Made by a program: the position numbers and the translations under genes. This document shows, one piece after another, positions 13,550 through 26,213 of a stretch of 64,000 nt of DNA. The stretch comes from Molossus alvarezi (lineage: Eukaryota; Chordata; Mammalia; Chiroptera; Molossidae): contig CM073887.1 in NCBI GenBank assembly GCA_037176705.1, positions 85,012,348 through 85,076,347 on the forward strand. Direction: 5' to 3'. The notes beneath the pieces were generated by a model that saw only the letters and a list, made by a program, of their open reading frames with translations, ran no database searches and was not told the DNA's origin. How positions within the stretch are numbered: the first letter of the stretch is position 1; each line of letters opens with the position of its first letter.

Positions 13550-15560
13550 GTAAAATGTATTCATTCGGCAGATATTTATGGAGATGAGCACTTTCCCCGT
13601 GTCAGGCACTCTCCTCGGAACTGGGGATTCAGTCATGAGCAAGGCCACGTTCCCGAGCACAGGCAGTGTGTCTGCTGGAGACGCAGACGGGAGGGAGAAC
13701 GCTCACACAGCACAACATGCCTGGTGGTTCCGAGGGCCTGGTGGGGAAGGCCTCTGAGGGGTGACCTGAGTAAGCTGATGGAACAAGCTGTGTCATCTTG
13801 GGGATGAGTTCCAGGCAGAGGAAACACCGAAGGTGACGGCCCCAGGCCTTGACACACACACCTCTTGTGTACCAGGGACGGCAAGAGTGGGCGCTAAGGG
13901 AGAGGAACAGTGAGGCTGCGGGCAAAGCAGTGTGGGCTGGGCTGACAGGGCTCAGGGTGAGAACCTAAGGGTCAGTCAGGTGGGATGGGAAGCCTTTGGG
14001 GGGCTCAGAAACAGAGGAGAGTGGTTAGAAAGATCGTACTGACTGCAGCGGTATAAATGGCCAGCTGAGATAAGTGAGACAAGAGTGAAGCCACTAAGCA
14101 GCCAAGAGCCAGCCCGGGGGGTGGAGTGGGGGAGGCTGAGACAGGAGGGAGGTGGTGGTGAGGGAGATGCAGGGGGCGAGACTCTCTTCTGAGGGACCAG
14201 GACGGATTGGTGCTGGGAGGTGAGTGAAGTCCTTGGAGAGTTAAGGATGACTCCACAATCTGAGCCAGAGGAACTGAGTGGGGAACCAGAGGTGGGAAAG
14301 ACCAGCGAGGAGCTGTATGAGAGAAAGTCTGAAATTTTGGACTGTTAAGTCTAAGATGCTTTAAAAATATTCAAGGAGAGACAAGAGGTAGTTGGGTAAA
14401 CAAGTGTGAGGCTGAGGGGAGCAAAGTGAGCAGAAGGGATAGATCTGAGCATCATCAGCTTGTAGACAGTAGGGTTCACAGGGGGGGCACTCACTGCAGG
14501 ACTAAGCTGGGAGACACGCCAATGTTCAGAGGTGAGGAAGAGAAGGAAGCGACAGGAAGGGGACTGGAGTGAGCCAGAGGGAAAATCAGGAGGGTGATGT
14601 CCAGGAAGTGAGGACTGTGGACAGACTAGGTGAGATAGAGACTGAGGTGGCCATCAGTGGGCTTGGTGGGAGGTAGCTCATGGTCAACTTGACACAAAGG
14701 GCTTCAAAGGGTAGAAAGATCCATGTGGAAAAGATTCAAGAGAAAGCAAGGAACGTGGAAGCAGAGATGGGAATACCATACCACTCTTTTAGGGGTTTTG
14801 TTATAAAGAGAACAGAACAACAGGGCTGTAATTGGGAGTTAAGCATTCTTGAACACACTTTTGTTTGTCCTGGAATTTCTAATTGCTTTTCTTTTTACTT
14901 TGCTTTGTCTTTACTGCCTCCTTAAAGCTTAGACAGGAAGGAAGGGAACATAGTGTCCAGGGAAGGTTTTGGGGCATGTTTTTTTCTTTTAAGAAGGGAG
15001 TTGTAGCACATATGTATGTGGATGAGATCGAGCCAACAGAAAAGGACATTTTGAAGAAATGAGATGTGTAATAACAGTGGAAGCAAAGAGCCTGGGATCC
15101 ACTGTGCTGGGGGTTGCTCTCATACAGGAACATGCAGGGGCCTTTCAGGGCCACAGCAGGAAAGGGTGAGCCTTTGGGGGTGGATCTTGGCAGCTGGGAT
15201 GTTTGTGTTGAGGAAAGACTCTTCAGATTGCCTCTGTTTCCTCAGTTAGATAAGAAGCAAAGTCAGCAGCTACGAGGGAGGCTGGGTGGAAGGGAGGAGT
15301 GAGGAGAGAACTGAAACCTCCTTGAGAGAAAAGCCAGCAGGGTGGCATTACTCAGAGGTGCACTTTTGCCAGACAAGTACCGCAAATGGAAAGAGGCGTG
15401 ATTATGATGGTGGATTATAAGTAAGGAAGAATTGAGGACAGGAGAAAGTGAAAAACAGAAAAAAGGTGGTAGAATGTATGGGTGATAAGTGGTCCTGGAT
15501 GGGGTCAAGTAGCTTCTGGTGGAGAAGTGACTTTGGTGATACTGGATGCTGGAAGGGTAG
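13550..15560 (+). repeat. Ancient G-rich interspersed repeat
   Basis: Opens with the complement of an L2-type end (TATTCATTCGGCAGATATTT, ACTGGGGATTCAGTCATGAG) and continues 2 kb as an A/G-rich tract with phrases common in very old mammalian repeats (TGAGGCTGCGGGC, AGTTAAGGATGACTCC, GAGCCAGAGG). Open frames of 80-126 codons on both strands lack conserved motifs. Confidence 0.45.
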
Positions 15561-15663
15561 CACAGCAATACCTTCAAAGTTCTGAATAAAAATTATTTTC
15601 TTCCTAGAAGTCTATAAAATGTCAAACCATGAGTCAAACTGTAAATTAAAAGACATTTTTTCA

Positions 15664-15883
15664 GCCCTGACCGGTTTGGCTCAGCGGTTAGAGCGTTGGC
15701 CTGCAGACCAGAGTCCTGGGTTTGGTTCCCACTAAAGGCACGTACCTCGGTTACAGTTTGTCCCTGACCCCAGTTGGGGTTGTGTGAGACGCAACCAGTC
15801 GATGTGGCTCTATCGCATTGATGTTTCTCTCTGTCTTTCTCTCTCCCTCCTTCCCACTCTATCTGATAATAAGTAGGAAAAAA
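15664..15883 (+). mobile_element. VES-type SINE
   Basis: Full-length copy with an intact head (GGTTTGGCTCAGCGGTTAG). Its A-tail serves as the target for the next SINE. Confidence 0.88.
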
Positions 15884-15898
15884 AAAAGTAAATTAATG

Positions 15899-16110
15899 CC
15901 TGGCCATAGCTCAGTGGTTAAGCATCTACCCGTGCACTAAGAGGTCGCCGATCTGATTCCCAGTCAGGGCACATGCCCACATTGTGGGCCCGATCCCCAA
16001 TGGAGGGCACGCAGGAGACAGCTGATCAGTGCTCTTATCAATGTCTCCATCTCTCTCTCCCCCTCCCTTCTTCTCAGTCTAAAATCAATAAAGATAATAA
16101 TATTTTTTTA
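15899..16110 (+). mobile_element. VES-type SINE, second subtype (TCAATAAA-tailed)
   Basis: Differs from the main subtype by a TTAAGCATCTACCC head and an AAAATCAATAAAGA tail. Flanked by AAGTAAATTAATG at 15886-15898 and again at 16114-16126, a target-site duplication placed in the tail of the preceding SINE. Confidence 0.88.
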
Positions 16111-16346
16111 AAAAAGTAAATTAATGGCAAAGATAATGTACACATTGGTAAGTTCCAGCAAGATGCATAGTGTTCATATGCTCTTAGGAATTCTTATTCT
16201 AAGAAAGCTCACTGAAGGCAACATTTGAAGTACCAACTATTCCAAGACAAGCACCAGAAAGTGGCAAACAACTTCTTTCTGTAAACATTTTATTACAGTG
16301 ATGCTGAAGCCCATGTAGCGGAAAGGGTGAATAAATTAGCACCTCA

Positions 16347-16451
<105 letters not shown>

Positions 16452-16591
16452 CTATATATCAAAATTTCAGTTTTAGAAGAACTTTTCTTAAAGTAATAAA
16501 AAGATGAAAGGTTACGGATAATGGAGCCCGATTCAAAATAAACAACCATTCAAATCCGAGGTCTATCTGGTTCCTATTCAGAATGTTTATA

Positions 16592-16719
16592 CAGGGTGGG
16601 GCAAAAGTAGGTTTCCAATTGTTCATGTGAAAAATAATACAATAATTAATAAATAATAATATAAGAATAAACTGTGTTTTGTGTACTTATAACTGTAAAC
16701 CTACTTTTGCCCCACTATG
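16592..16719. mobile_element. Mariner-type MITE
   Basis: 128 bp with inverted ends CAGGGTGGGGCAAAAGTAGG and, at the right, the complement of CATAGTGGGGCAAAAGTAGG. Both are flanked by TA. The interior is A/T-rich and non-coding. Located in intron 11, about 140 bp upstream of exon 12. Confidence 0.85.
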
Positions 16720-16915
16720 TATTCATCAACTTTTCTCCCACTATGTCTAGCTTAGAAACTACAACAAAACAAACATGTACTATGTAATACTGTATCTAAA
16801 GGAAACATTTATTTTCAGCACAATCACTAATGACTTCAGAACAAACGTCCTCATTAGAATTAATTTTCTCTACACAAATTAATTTCAGGGTGTCCTATAA
16901 ACACTTTATATGTGT

Positions 16916-16943
16916 CTATGTGTGTGTGTGTGTGTGTGTGTGT
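16916..16943. repeat. (GT)n microsatellite
   Basis: Runs into the tail of the SINE fragment at 16945. Intron 11. Confidence 0.9.
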
Positions 16944-16944
16944 A

Positions 16945-17027
16945 TTTTAATCCTCACCAGGAATCAAACTGGCCACCTTTTGGTGCCTGGGACACTCACT
17001 CAATCACTGAGCCACTGGCCAGGCTAC
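16945..17027 (-). mobile_element. VES-type SINE fragment
   Basis: Only the tail motif (AATCCTCACC) and the tRNA-like head (GAGCCACTGGCCAGG) remain, joined directly. The whole GA/CT-rich middle is deleted, and a (GT)n tract abuts it. Confidence 0.75.
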
Positions 17028-18185
17028 ATATTTTAACTAAAATGAAGACATCACTAGGGAGTCTGAATATTAAAAGAATTCTGAGCCTGTTTTTATATCT
17101 GAAACTTACCCAAAACAGAAAACACGTGGTCAGCCCAATATTCCCTCAGATTGTGCATTTTGAGTAGAACTAGCTAATGTTTGTAGATATTTTCAAGTGA
17201 TAAGGCACTTAAAAATCTTTTCATGCTTTAAATTGAATATAATTCAAACTCTGCCATCCCAAGAGGGAAAGAGGAGGCTGAGTGGAAATGATCTGGCAGC
17301 AAAATGTCAATAATTTGGCTACCATTTGAGACTGCTCGATGGGCAAGACTGAGCATGCTGGCTGACCCACTTGTCCAACACCAGCTGTGCACAAGGACTA
17401 CCATGGCTCTGGGTATGTCCTCAGTGCCCTTTGCTTGAAGAGGCCCTGGGCTCCCTCAGGGGCTGTAGCCCAATGAGAATCTGCTCAGTTCTTACCCACA
17501 TTCATTTGGTCATGCCTGCCAATGGTTCCACAAAGGAAGGCAGGTTATGAACCAAACACAGCTGAGATTTTACCTTATGATCATGCTCCCTGAGAAAAGG
17601 GCCCTGTCTACAAGAGGGTCCTGCCTGTGTGGGGACCCTGACCCCACAGAGGGCTGTACAAGGGGCAGAGTCCTTCCCAGGAACCGTGTGATCTTCCTAT
17701 TTCCAGAAGAGACAACAAGGTGGCCATTTGGCCACTAACAGTCTCTGAGGAGGCAGTGCCATCAGATCGAATTTCGTGAGGCCACAGCAGAAGGAATAGC
17801 TGGTTATGAGCCAAGTGAAGATCACAGGGTTATAAATCTATGTAATGTAGATACAGGGATTTGCAGTATTTAGTTCTACTTTCTATGTACATCTCTAGGT
17901 TTTCACCCTAGAAATCATCTGGGTTTTTAAGCTTTTACCACAGGAGTGAATACAGTTCCCTTTGTACACGGCACTGGTCCTGACGCACCCTCCATTTCAA
18001 TTCACAGAGTAACAAACTCAACATCTGAAGTACCAAACACAAAGACTTGCTCACTGAAGTGCAGAAATGGCTGATAGAGCAGTTCCCTTAGAGCACTCCC
18101 TTAAAACAAAGGTTACTCAGGAGGTGATTCTTCAGGCTGAGTCACCTTACTTGTTCATTAACATGAACTTCAAACCTTCAGGTAC
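17028..18185. other. SMURF1 intron 11, part next to exon 11
   Basis: No recognisable element. Confidence 0.6.
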
Positions 18186-18384
18186 CTCAAATATTTCTTC
18201 TCTCGAAACTTCAATGCGGCAATGACCAGCTTGGGGTTGCTGAAGTGAGAGCTCGTGTCTGAGGACCTTCAGTTTCTGAACTAAATCTCTTTCGTATCTC
18301 TGGGCGGGAAGTTCCTCATCTTCCACGGAGCCCTCGCTGGGCAATGGCAGCGGCTGGCTGGGCTCCTTTAGTTGGCACTGGTGA
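18186..18384 (-). CDS. SMURF1: SMURF1 exon 11 (WW2-HECT linker)
   Basis: 66 codons plus one base, residues about 344-410: HQCQLKEPSQPLPLPSEGS, VEDEELPAQRYERDLVQKLK, VLRHELSLQQPQAGHCRIEV, SREEIFE. The acceptor is the uncommon CTCAAG; the donor GAG|GTACCT is weak after position +4. The EDEELPAQRYERDLVQKLK part probably forms the helix preceding the HECT fold. Human has GSLEDEE; here it is GSVEDEE. Confidence 0.96.
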
Positions 18385-19724
<1,340 letters not shown>

Positions 19725-20542
19725 TCAATGTGGCCACGTACCAGTTCTGCTAAGAGGGACAGTCATGGTGCTACTTACGCCAAACTCTTGCTGAATCCAG
19801 GCTCTGTGCTGCGAGTGGCAGCAAAACCCAACTGATAACAATAAAACTTTCAGAGCCTATAACCACATGAAGGAACATGGTCTACGCAGGGAACATCACT
19901 TCTTACTCAAAGAGGGTCAAATAGTAGAAAGTATCTGAATGCTGCTGGAAAACTATCTGAACTCACAAGTTAAATGAAATGTTCAAGGTCAGAAAGGTTG
20001 CTTCATCAAAAAGCCCCCAGACAATACAAGTTTTTTTGAAGCTGATGGGATATATTACCATGCATTTGAAATCTCACAATTCTAAACAGCTGCACTGGGA
20101 AGAGGTGTTCTCATTTTTGGGTTGGTATTGTTAGTAACTGTTTATAATTCAACCTCTTGATGAATTATTTTAATGTAATCCACAGTCATATGGGAGCACA
20201 GCATTACTGACCAAGATGCTTTTCTAATTAGCACAAAAGCCTGACATTTCTTATAGTGGGTACTGAAGAGACACCTCATCCATTTGCAGTTGATATTTCC
20301 ATTCTGATTATAGATACTGAGTCATAAATTTAACACAGACTTGGAAAATCAAAGACAGGAAGCTTATTCTCAGATGAAACAAATTATGAATAAAAAGGAA
20401 ATGAGCATTACTAAAAAATGTTATTAGGTAGTAATGCTATTCTAAAACAAACAAACAAACAAAATGTTTAAAAAAGCAAAGCAAAGCAAAGAAAAAAAGA
20501 AATATAACTCTGTTATGGGGTAGGGGTGGGGATCTCTCTGAC

Positions 20543-20620
20543 CTGGGCTCAGATGTATGGCCTTGTAGAAGGAATTCGTATAGTAAAGCTTCATCTCCCC
20601 CAGGAATGGTCCCAAAGGGA
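20543..20620 (-). CDS. SMURF1: SMURF1 exon 9 (alternative 26-residue cassette between WW1 and WW2)
   Basis: 78 nt, phase 2 at both ends, so inclusion or skipping keeps the frame. It encodes SPFGTIPGGDEALLYEFLLQ then GHTSEP. Acceptor TTGCCTCAG, donor AG|GTCAGA, no stop in frame. It corresponds to the segment that distinguishes the 757-aa and 731-aa human isoforms. Against human (from memory, IPGGDAAFLYEF) it has Ser-to-Phe, Ala-to-Glu and Phe-to-Leu, more change than any other exon here. Whether it is spliced in this species is unknown. Confidence 0.88.
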
Positions 20621-20649
20621 CTGAGGCAATAGGGACAGTAAAGTAGAAG

Positions 20650-20880
20650 AGAGAAAGGGTAATAGAGTCTTTATAGTTCCTTTTAATGCTTTGTTATGGA
20701 AAATTTTAAGCATATAAAAAAGTAGAGAAACCATAATGAATAGCCAACTTCAACAATTATCAAGAGATTGTCAACCTATTTCAGATATCCCCTATATTCA
20801 CTTCCCCACCCTAATTATTTGAAGCAAGTCCCAGACATCATATCATTTTATCCATTAATATTTTTAGTTTACAATGAGAA
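20650..20880. repeat. Old interspersed repeat (L1 3' UTR-like)
   Basis: AAATTTTAAGCATATAAAAA...CAACTTCAACAATTATCAAG...GAAGCAAGTCCCAGACATC is a common old mammalian repeat. A second diverged member lies at 22745-23050. Confidence 0.5.
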
Positions 20881-21191
20881 CACATCTTGAAGGGTTTATT
20901 GGCTTTCCAAGTCAGAGCACGTTTGATTTAATCTAGAGGTGAGGGCATGTTTTGGTTATGTGACCTGATTTCCAGATCCAGGCTTGTTTTCTACAGGACC
21001 CTTGGTTCTAGTAGCTGCTGCTTTACCAGGTGGAGCTGGGACACTCACCTGGAGAGAATGAGTCCAAGACCTCAGGGCAGGTCCCCTCTGAGCTGCCACT
21101 CCTCCAAGTTCACATCTTTTAACCTAAAGGGCTCTCTCATCCACCAGCAACTGCCGGAAAACCGACTTTGGTGGGAATTTTGGAAACCTAC

Positions 21192-21276
21192 CTTGGGATT
21201 CGGGGGTCGTGCCATGTGCTAACGCCAGTCTGTGTGTGCAAAAAGTAAACTTGCCCCTGCACTGTTGTTCTTTGTT
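21192..21276 (-). CDS. SMURF1: SMURF1 exon 8 (WW1 domain, second half)
   Basis: 27 codons plus flanking bases, residues about 241-269: QRTTVQGQVYFLHTQTGVST then WHDPRIP. Acceptor TTGTACAG, donor AG|GTAGGT. It completes the first WW domain begun by LPEGY in exon 7; TWHDP carries the second signature Trp and the Pro. The AG at the exon end joins to T (cassette, Ser) or to A (exon 10, Arg). Confidence 0.97.
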
Positions 21277-22024
21277 CTGTACAAGAAATCGGGGGATACA
21301 ATTAGTTAAATTCAATTGCAAGGAGAGTTTTCAACCAGTCCTTTAAGCAGAGACTAAGCTTCTTTTCAACACAGTTTAAAATCACCCAGAAAAGGAATTA
21401 TAAGAGCGGTGATTTATGTCTGCCAGACTTCCTCACATCAGAAGCCCTATATAGACATTCGGGCCTATCTTCCTCGCTCCCGTTCACACCTGAAGAGGCT
21501 GTGCTCTCTTTACTTAGAGTCCTGGAGGAGTCGCTTTGTGTGTATCCACCACCTCAGGGCTGAGCTTACCTTAGCTCTATTCCCTCCATTGCTCTTACTT
21601 CTGGCCTGAGGTACCACATCTAAATCACATTCCTCTTTTATTAGGTTCTCCCCTTTCGGTAGTCAAATGATCCCTTCTTTCAATCTTATCCCCTACTGTC
21701 CTTTCCACATTCAAATCACAGAGCACTACAAATACCCTCATCTAGCCTGCACACCATCCTGATTTTCTTGGATATTTATTTGCCTTATATTTTCACACAA
21801 TTGCTAAACTGGGAGATGGTACAATGCGGACAACTTTGTGATGAGCAAGATTTGTCACCATCCTTTTCCATTTACTCGTCTTTATACTGACACAACCACT
21901 GTAGAGCACAGCTCTGCAAGCATCAGCAGTTAAGGCATGTACAAGTTACTGAAACGGTTTAACAAATTCAAGTTCTCTGAAACATTGTAGATAATGCTCA
22001 TGACAGTGGGGTGAATTCCCTCAC

Positions 22025-22266
22025 CGTAGCCTTCGGGCAGTTCTGGTGACTGGTGGCCATGTGGTCGGTTCTGAGGTGTCTGGAGGGACCCTCGGATCTC
22101 GGGGTTTCGAAGTCGTTGTGCCTGAAGTCTTTGATCTTGACCTGGGGATTCCCCAAACCTGCAGTTCCCTCCACCAGCAGCCGCACCGGTACTATCTGTG
22201 TAAGGGGCAGGTTCCTCCATGAAGCAGCTGAGTGGCCTTCCAGGCCCTGAGTCTTCATATACAGTT
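22025..22266 (-). CDS. SMURF1: SMURF1 exon 7 (C2-WW linker and start of WW1)
   Basis: 80 codons plus flanking bases, residues about 160-241. It starts TVYEDSGPGRPLSCFMEEPA, includes a Gly/Ala-rich stretch (TGAAAGGGNC) and a basic, probably disordered part (QRLQAQRLRNPEIRG), and ends HQSPELPEGY. Acceptor CTTTCAG, donor G|GTGAGG. This linker differs most between SMURF1 and SMURF2. Differences from human (from memory) include Val-to-Gly, Ser-to-Gly and Asp-Val to Glu-Ile. Confidence 0.96.
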
Positions 22267-22744
22267 CTGAAAGGGGGCAGGGCACAGCACGCATGAGCAC
22301 ACTGGCTGAGGACAAGGACCTGAAAAATCAATGCGTTGCTCTCACATCCATTTATTTTGCTTTTCTCGAACAATATACAATGTCCCAAGTGCTTAGTTTC
22401 ATAAAATTAATCCTGTCCTATTTAAATAAAGACTTTTGTAGAAACAAGTCGCTAAAGGGAGCCATATGCATAGTGCCACCAAAGCCACCTGCGGGATTTT
22501 ATCCTCGGGTAAAGCTGAATGTTTGGAAAAACCAACCATGGACTATAAGGAGTTCATGAAATGAGATTTGATTTTTCTTGATTTAAAGTCAAATCCAATT
22601 ACTCCATTTTCCTCTATAATAAAACTTCTGGTTACATAAAATAATGCAATGACTTTAAGTATTCTTTAACATAAATCTTCATCCCCCCTGAGCAATTCTG
22701 AAGATAATTTACCAATAGGCTATTTTCCCTTAGAAGAAAGTACT

Positions 22745-23050
22745 TTTAAAAAACATTTTACATTGAAAAATTTTAAATATATTCACAAATTGGGAGACTC
22801 ATCTCCCAGGCTCATCATTCTGCTACAGTAACGGCTGTCTCACAGCTACTCTTCCAAGTCCTCCTCTCCTCTGGATTATTCTGAAACCAATCCCAACAAC
22901 TTTCCATTTCATCCTTAAATATTTCAGCATATACCTCTAGAAAATAAAGACTTTTTCCATTATGACTAAAAATGTACATTATTTTTAAAATACCATCAAA
23001 TACCAGCCAGTGTTCAATTTCTCCAGTCAATCGTCTCCATCAGGATGAAA
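22745..23050. repeat. Old interspersed repeat (same type as at 20650)
   Basis: GGATTATTCTGAAACCAATC...AAATATTTCAGCATATACCTC. Family not certain. Confidence 0.45.
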
Positions 23051-23462
23051 GCGAGGTCCACACGTTGCATTTAGTAGGTATGCCTCTTAGGTCTTTTATT
23101 ATTAATTTATAGGTTTTCTTCCTTCCTTGTGATTGATTTATTTTTCTAGCATGTTCTGTGAAGACACTGGGCTGTGTCTTTTATAGCCTACCGAGTGCCC
23201 CCTTCGTGGTAGTGATGGTTGCATTCCTTTGGGACTGTGCAACACACTCTCCTGTCCGCTGGATTTCCAAGAAGTATGTTGATGTCAGATTACCTTTCTT
23301 TTGTGATGTTGTTAATAACTATTAATAATAATTATCAACCAGCTTCATTAATTCATTGGGGATCAATGAGAGTTTTCGGGGTATTTTTTGTAAAAAGTGT
23401 TTTAGGGTTCTTTTTTTCTCTTTCTGTGCCATTATAAACACATTATGTTCTTTTGTTGTTGT

Positions 23463-23702
23463 TAATCCTCACCTGAGGATATTTTTTCAATGGATTATTT
23501 TTATAGGGAGAGTGGAAGGGAAGGAGGGAGGGAGAGAAAGAAATACTAATGTGGGAGAGACACAGTGACTGCCTCCCACACATGTCCCAACTGGGGCCGG
23601 GGATCAAACCTGCAACCCAGGTATGTGCACTTGACCAGGCATTGAACTCGAGACCCTTTGGTCCTCGCCAATGCTCTAAACACTGAGCCAAACCGGCCAG
23701 GA
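23463..23702 (-). mobile_element. VES-type SINE
   Basis: Begins ATCCTCACCTGAGGAT (perfect 6-bp stem), ends GCCAAACCGGCCAGGAC. Intron 6. Confidence 0.88.
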
Positions 23703-24010
23703 CTAATGTTCATTTTAAATATATTTGATGTGTTTCAATCTATTAGTTATAATTCTTACTGATGCTCAAACTGTTTCATCTTTGGCCAGTGGGAACATCT
23801 TTAAATTGGATCCTGAGTCTTCGGGGCACAACCCCACCAGTTTGTACAACTTTCTTTATAAACAAGGAAGCTGGATGCCAGTTTTATCCCAAAGTCCTTT
23901 CCTGTATCTCAAGCATTCAGCATAGTGAAAAGATGTGAAGGATACTTTCACATAGAGCGAGAGCCTAAGGCAGCAGAGAACTCAGCAGGTATTGCCAAGG
24001 TGATACGTAC

Positions 24011-24086
24011 CCTTCATTTTCTAACAGTCCTCTGCAGTCTACCACAGACCCTCCAGTGCCTATTCTGTCTCGTGTCTGTAAACTGA
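24011..24086 (-). CDS. SMURF1: SMURF1 exon 6 (end of C2 region)
   Basis: 24 codons, residues about 135-160: SLQTRDRIGTGGSVVDCRGL then LENE. Acceptor TGTTTTAG, donor GG|GTACGT. It follows the last C2 beta-strand (QIVVSLQTR) and begins the linker. The sequence matches human as far as I recall. Confidence 0.96.
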
Positions 24087-25337
24087 CTAAAACAGAAAAG
24101 AACGTCTTGCATTAAAATCCAATGGTATTTTATACAATTGTAATACAGTGAGCCATTGCGAATGCATAATTTATGCACAATATTATTTTTTAAAAGCGAG
24201 GCATGTGCATATACATACACACAAATATTCCTATGCTTTCAAGCATGAAGTATTTTACCCCGTAGCTGCATACCATCATATACCGCCTGGAACATTCCTG
24301 ATAAATGTGGAGCAGAAAGAGGTGCTGTGTTTTTCGTGCTCTCCATAAACATAACAGAACACAATATTCACTTCCTCTAAGTTACCTTATCCTTTAAGGA
24401 GATTTTGACATGTTTAACAAGGACACAGAGAGCACTTTCAGTATTTGTAAAGTCTAGATGAATCCACATATTTATTTTCAGTGGCTACTACAAACAAGAA
24501 AGACATTTATGAAGTTGCTCCCAGTTATTCATTTTCTCCTGGCATATCCCTCCACAAAGAAAAGAAGAAATAAAAAACAGAAAAGCATTCAGTGAGAACT
24601 TTTCAATTATGACAGTTTTAGGATCTATACCCACTGTTCATTTATCTTGGGTCAAGTCTACATAAGGCAATACCTGAAAGATTTGGGGTCACTCTGGTGT
24701 GCTGCTGACATACTATGCTTTCTTTGATTCCTTGCAATGCACACAATCAGCATAGAGCATTTTAGAGTAACTCTAAAACTGAGTGGATAATATAATGAGC
24801 TACTTAGCAGATAAATCACTTCCAAGAGAATACTGCAAGTCAACATTTTGTAACATTAGCACATTTTATTTGTTCATTCTAAATAATTCAATCTTCTAAC
24901 TCTATAAAATCATATTACATGGAAGTCTTCAGAAATCATCTTTGCTTTTTACATATATGATGGGTTTTCCAGAAGAAACTATTTCTTAACTATTGCATAT
25001 GTGGCCACCATTCTTATCAACTACCTCTGGATAAAACAAAGACAAATTAATTATCCATTATGCGATGACTAAAATGACATTTAAAATTATAACCCTATAT
25101 CTTTTTGTACCTTAGTCATTTTAACTCAACTCTGAATAACAGGTTGAAGAGAATTAGACAAAATAATAAAAACTAGACAAGATGAAACGTTTTAGTGCTG
25201 AAGAGATGGCCCCTGTAAGTGGTTTGTCCTTTGAAGTAGGTCAACACGCCAGTGCCTGTGTGTGTTTTCTCAGTGATGAAGAGTTGAATGTTAAGTTGTG
25301 CAAAAGCATCTCTTTATACAGATGAGAAAGTTCTTAC

Positions 25338-25403
25338 CCACTATTTGGCCACGAACTGCATCAGTATCTGAGGGATTTAGTTTGCATAGATCCAAACGCT
25401 GGT
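25338..25403 (-). CDS. SMURF1: SMURF1 exon 5 (C2 domain)
   Basis: 21 codons plus flanking bases, residues about 113-135: QRLDLCKLNPSDTDAVRGQI then V. Acceptor TTTGCAG, donor G|GTAAGA. CKLNPSDTDAV is the SMURF1 form (SMURF2 has CKLGPNDNDTV). Confidence 0.96.
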
Positions 25404-25550
25404 CTGCAAACAAACAATTCAAAACTTAACCCAGGGAAATGTTAACTAGGGAGGAAGGCAGGAATTCTGTATTCAGTATTAAAAAAAAAAAAGATGCCTC
25501 ACAAGCCTTCTTCAGTTGCACTAAGAGGCAGAAAAGCGTTTGGTTCTTAC

Positions 25551-25684
25551 ATCCAGTATCTTTTAATCTGCTGATGGTATTGGAGAGCAGCCGAACACAG
25601 CCCAGGAAGCCAGCTCCCTGCTTCTTGTGAATTTTCTTGTGGTTCCACACGCTGATAGTTATAGAATCAGTTTTCCCAACATAT
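25551..25684 (-). CDS. SMURF1: SMURF1 exon 4 (C2 domain core)
   Basis: 44 codons plus flanking bases, residues about 68-113: YVGKTDSITISVWNHKKIHK, KQGAGFLGCVRLLSNTISRL, KDTG. Acceptor TTTTTAG, donor T|GTAAGA. The Lys-rich NHKKIHKKQG loop is part of the C2 surface implicated in membrane and substrate binding. Human has LLSNAISR; here it is LLSNTISR. Confidence 0.97.
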
Positions 25685-25929
25685 CTAAAAACAACATGCA
25701 AACTCACTTTTAATTGTATTTCTGAATTATGATGGCCCACTGAGATTTTACCTGACTGACTTGTTAGTACAGAAGAATGCTGTTAAAATAATGCTGGTTC
25801 TATATTCCACATGTAGCAGGCACTCAATATATATGTCTACTAATTTCAAAGGGCTGGGAAAAGAACAATAACCAGTTATGTAAGAAGTAACTGTAGATAA
25901 CCACATAAAGTAATAATCTTATAACAGAG

Positions 25930-25930
<1 letters not shown>

Positions 25931-25972
<42 letters not shown>
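25931..25972. repeat. (AT)n microsatellite
   Basis: About 20 uninterrupted AT units directly at the tail of the SINE at 25973. Intron 3. Confidence 0.95.
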
Positions 25973-25976
<4 letters not shown>

Positions 25977-26213
25977 CTCACCTGAGGATATGTTTATTGA
26001 CTTTAGAGAGAGAGAAAGGTAGAGAGAGAGAAAGAAAGAGAGAGACAGAGAGAGAGAGAAAGAGACAGAGAGAGAAACATCAACTGGTTGTTTCCTGTAC
26101 ACGCCCTAAATAGGGATCTAACCTACAACCTAGGTATTTGTCCTGATTGGGAATTGAACCTGCAAACTTTTTGGTGTACAGGACGATGCTCCAACCAACT
26201 GAGCCACCTGGTT
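25973..26213 (-). mobile_element. VES-type SINE
   Basis: Tail TCTCACCTGAGGATATG next to an (AT)n array, long GA-rich block, head GAGCCACCTGGTTGG. Intron 3. Confidence 0.82.

Noticed and set aside
13427..15577. Several 80-126 codon ORFs in the G-rich region
   Set aside because: They lie on both strands, overlap, and lack recognisable motifs. The region looks like an ancient repeat.
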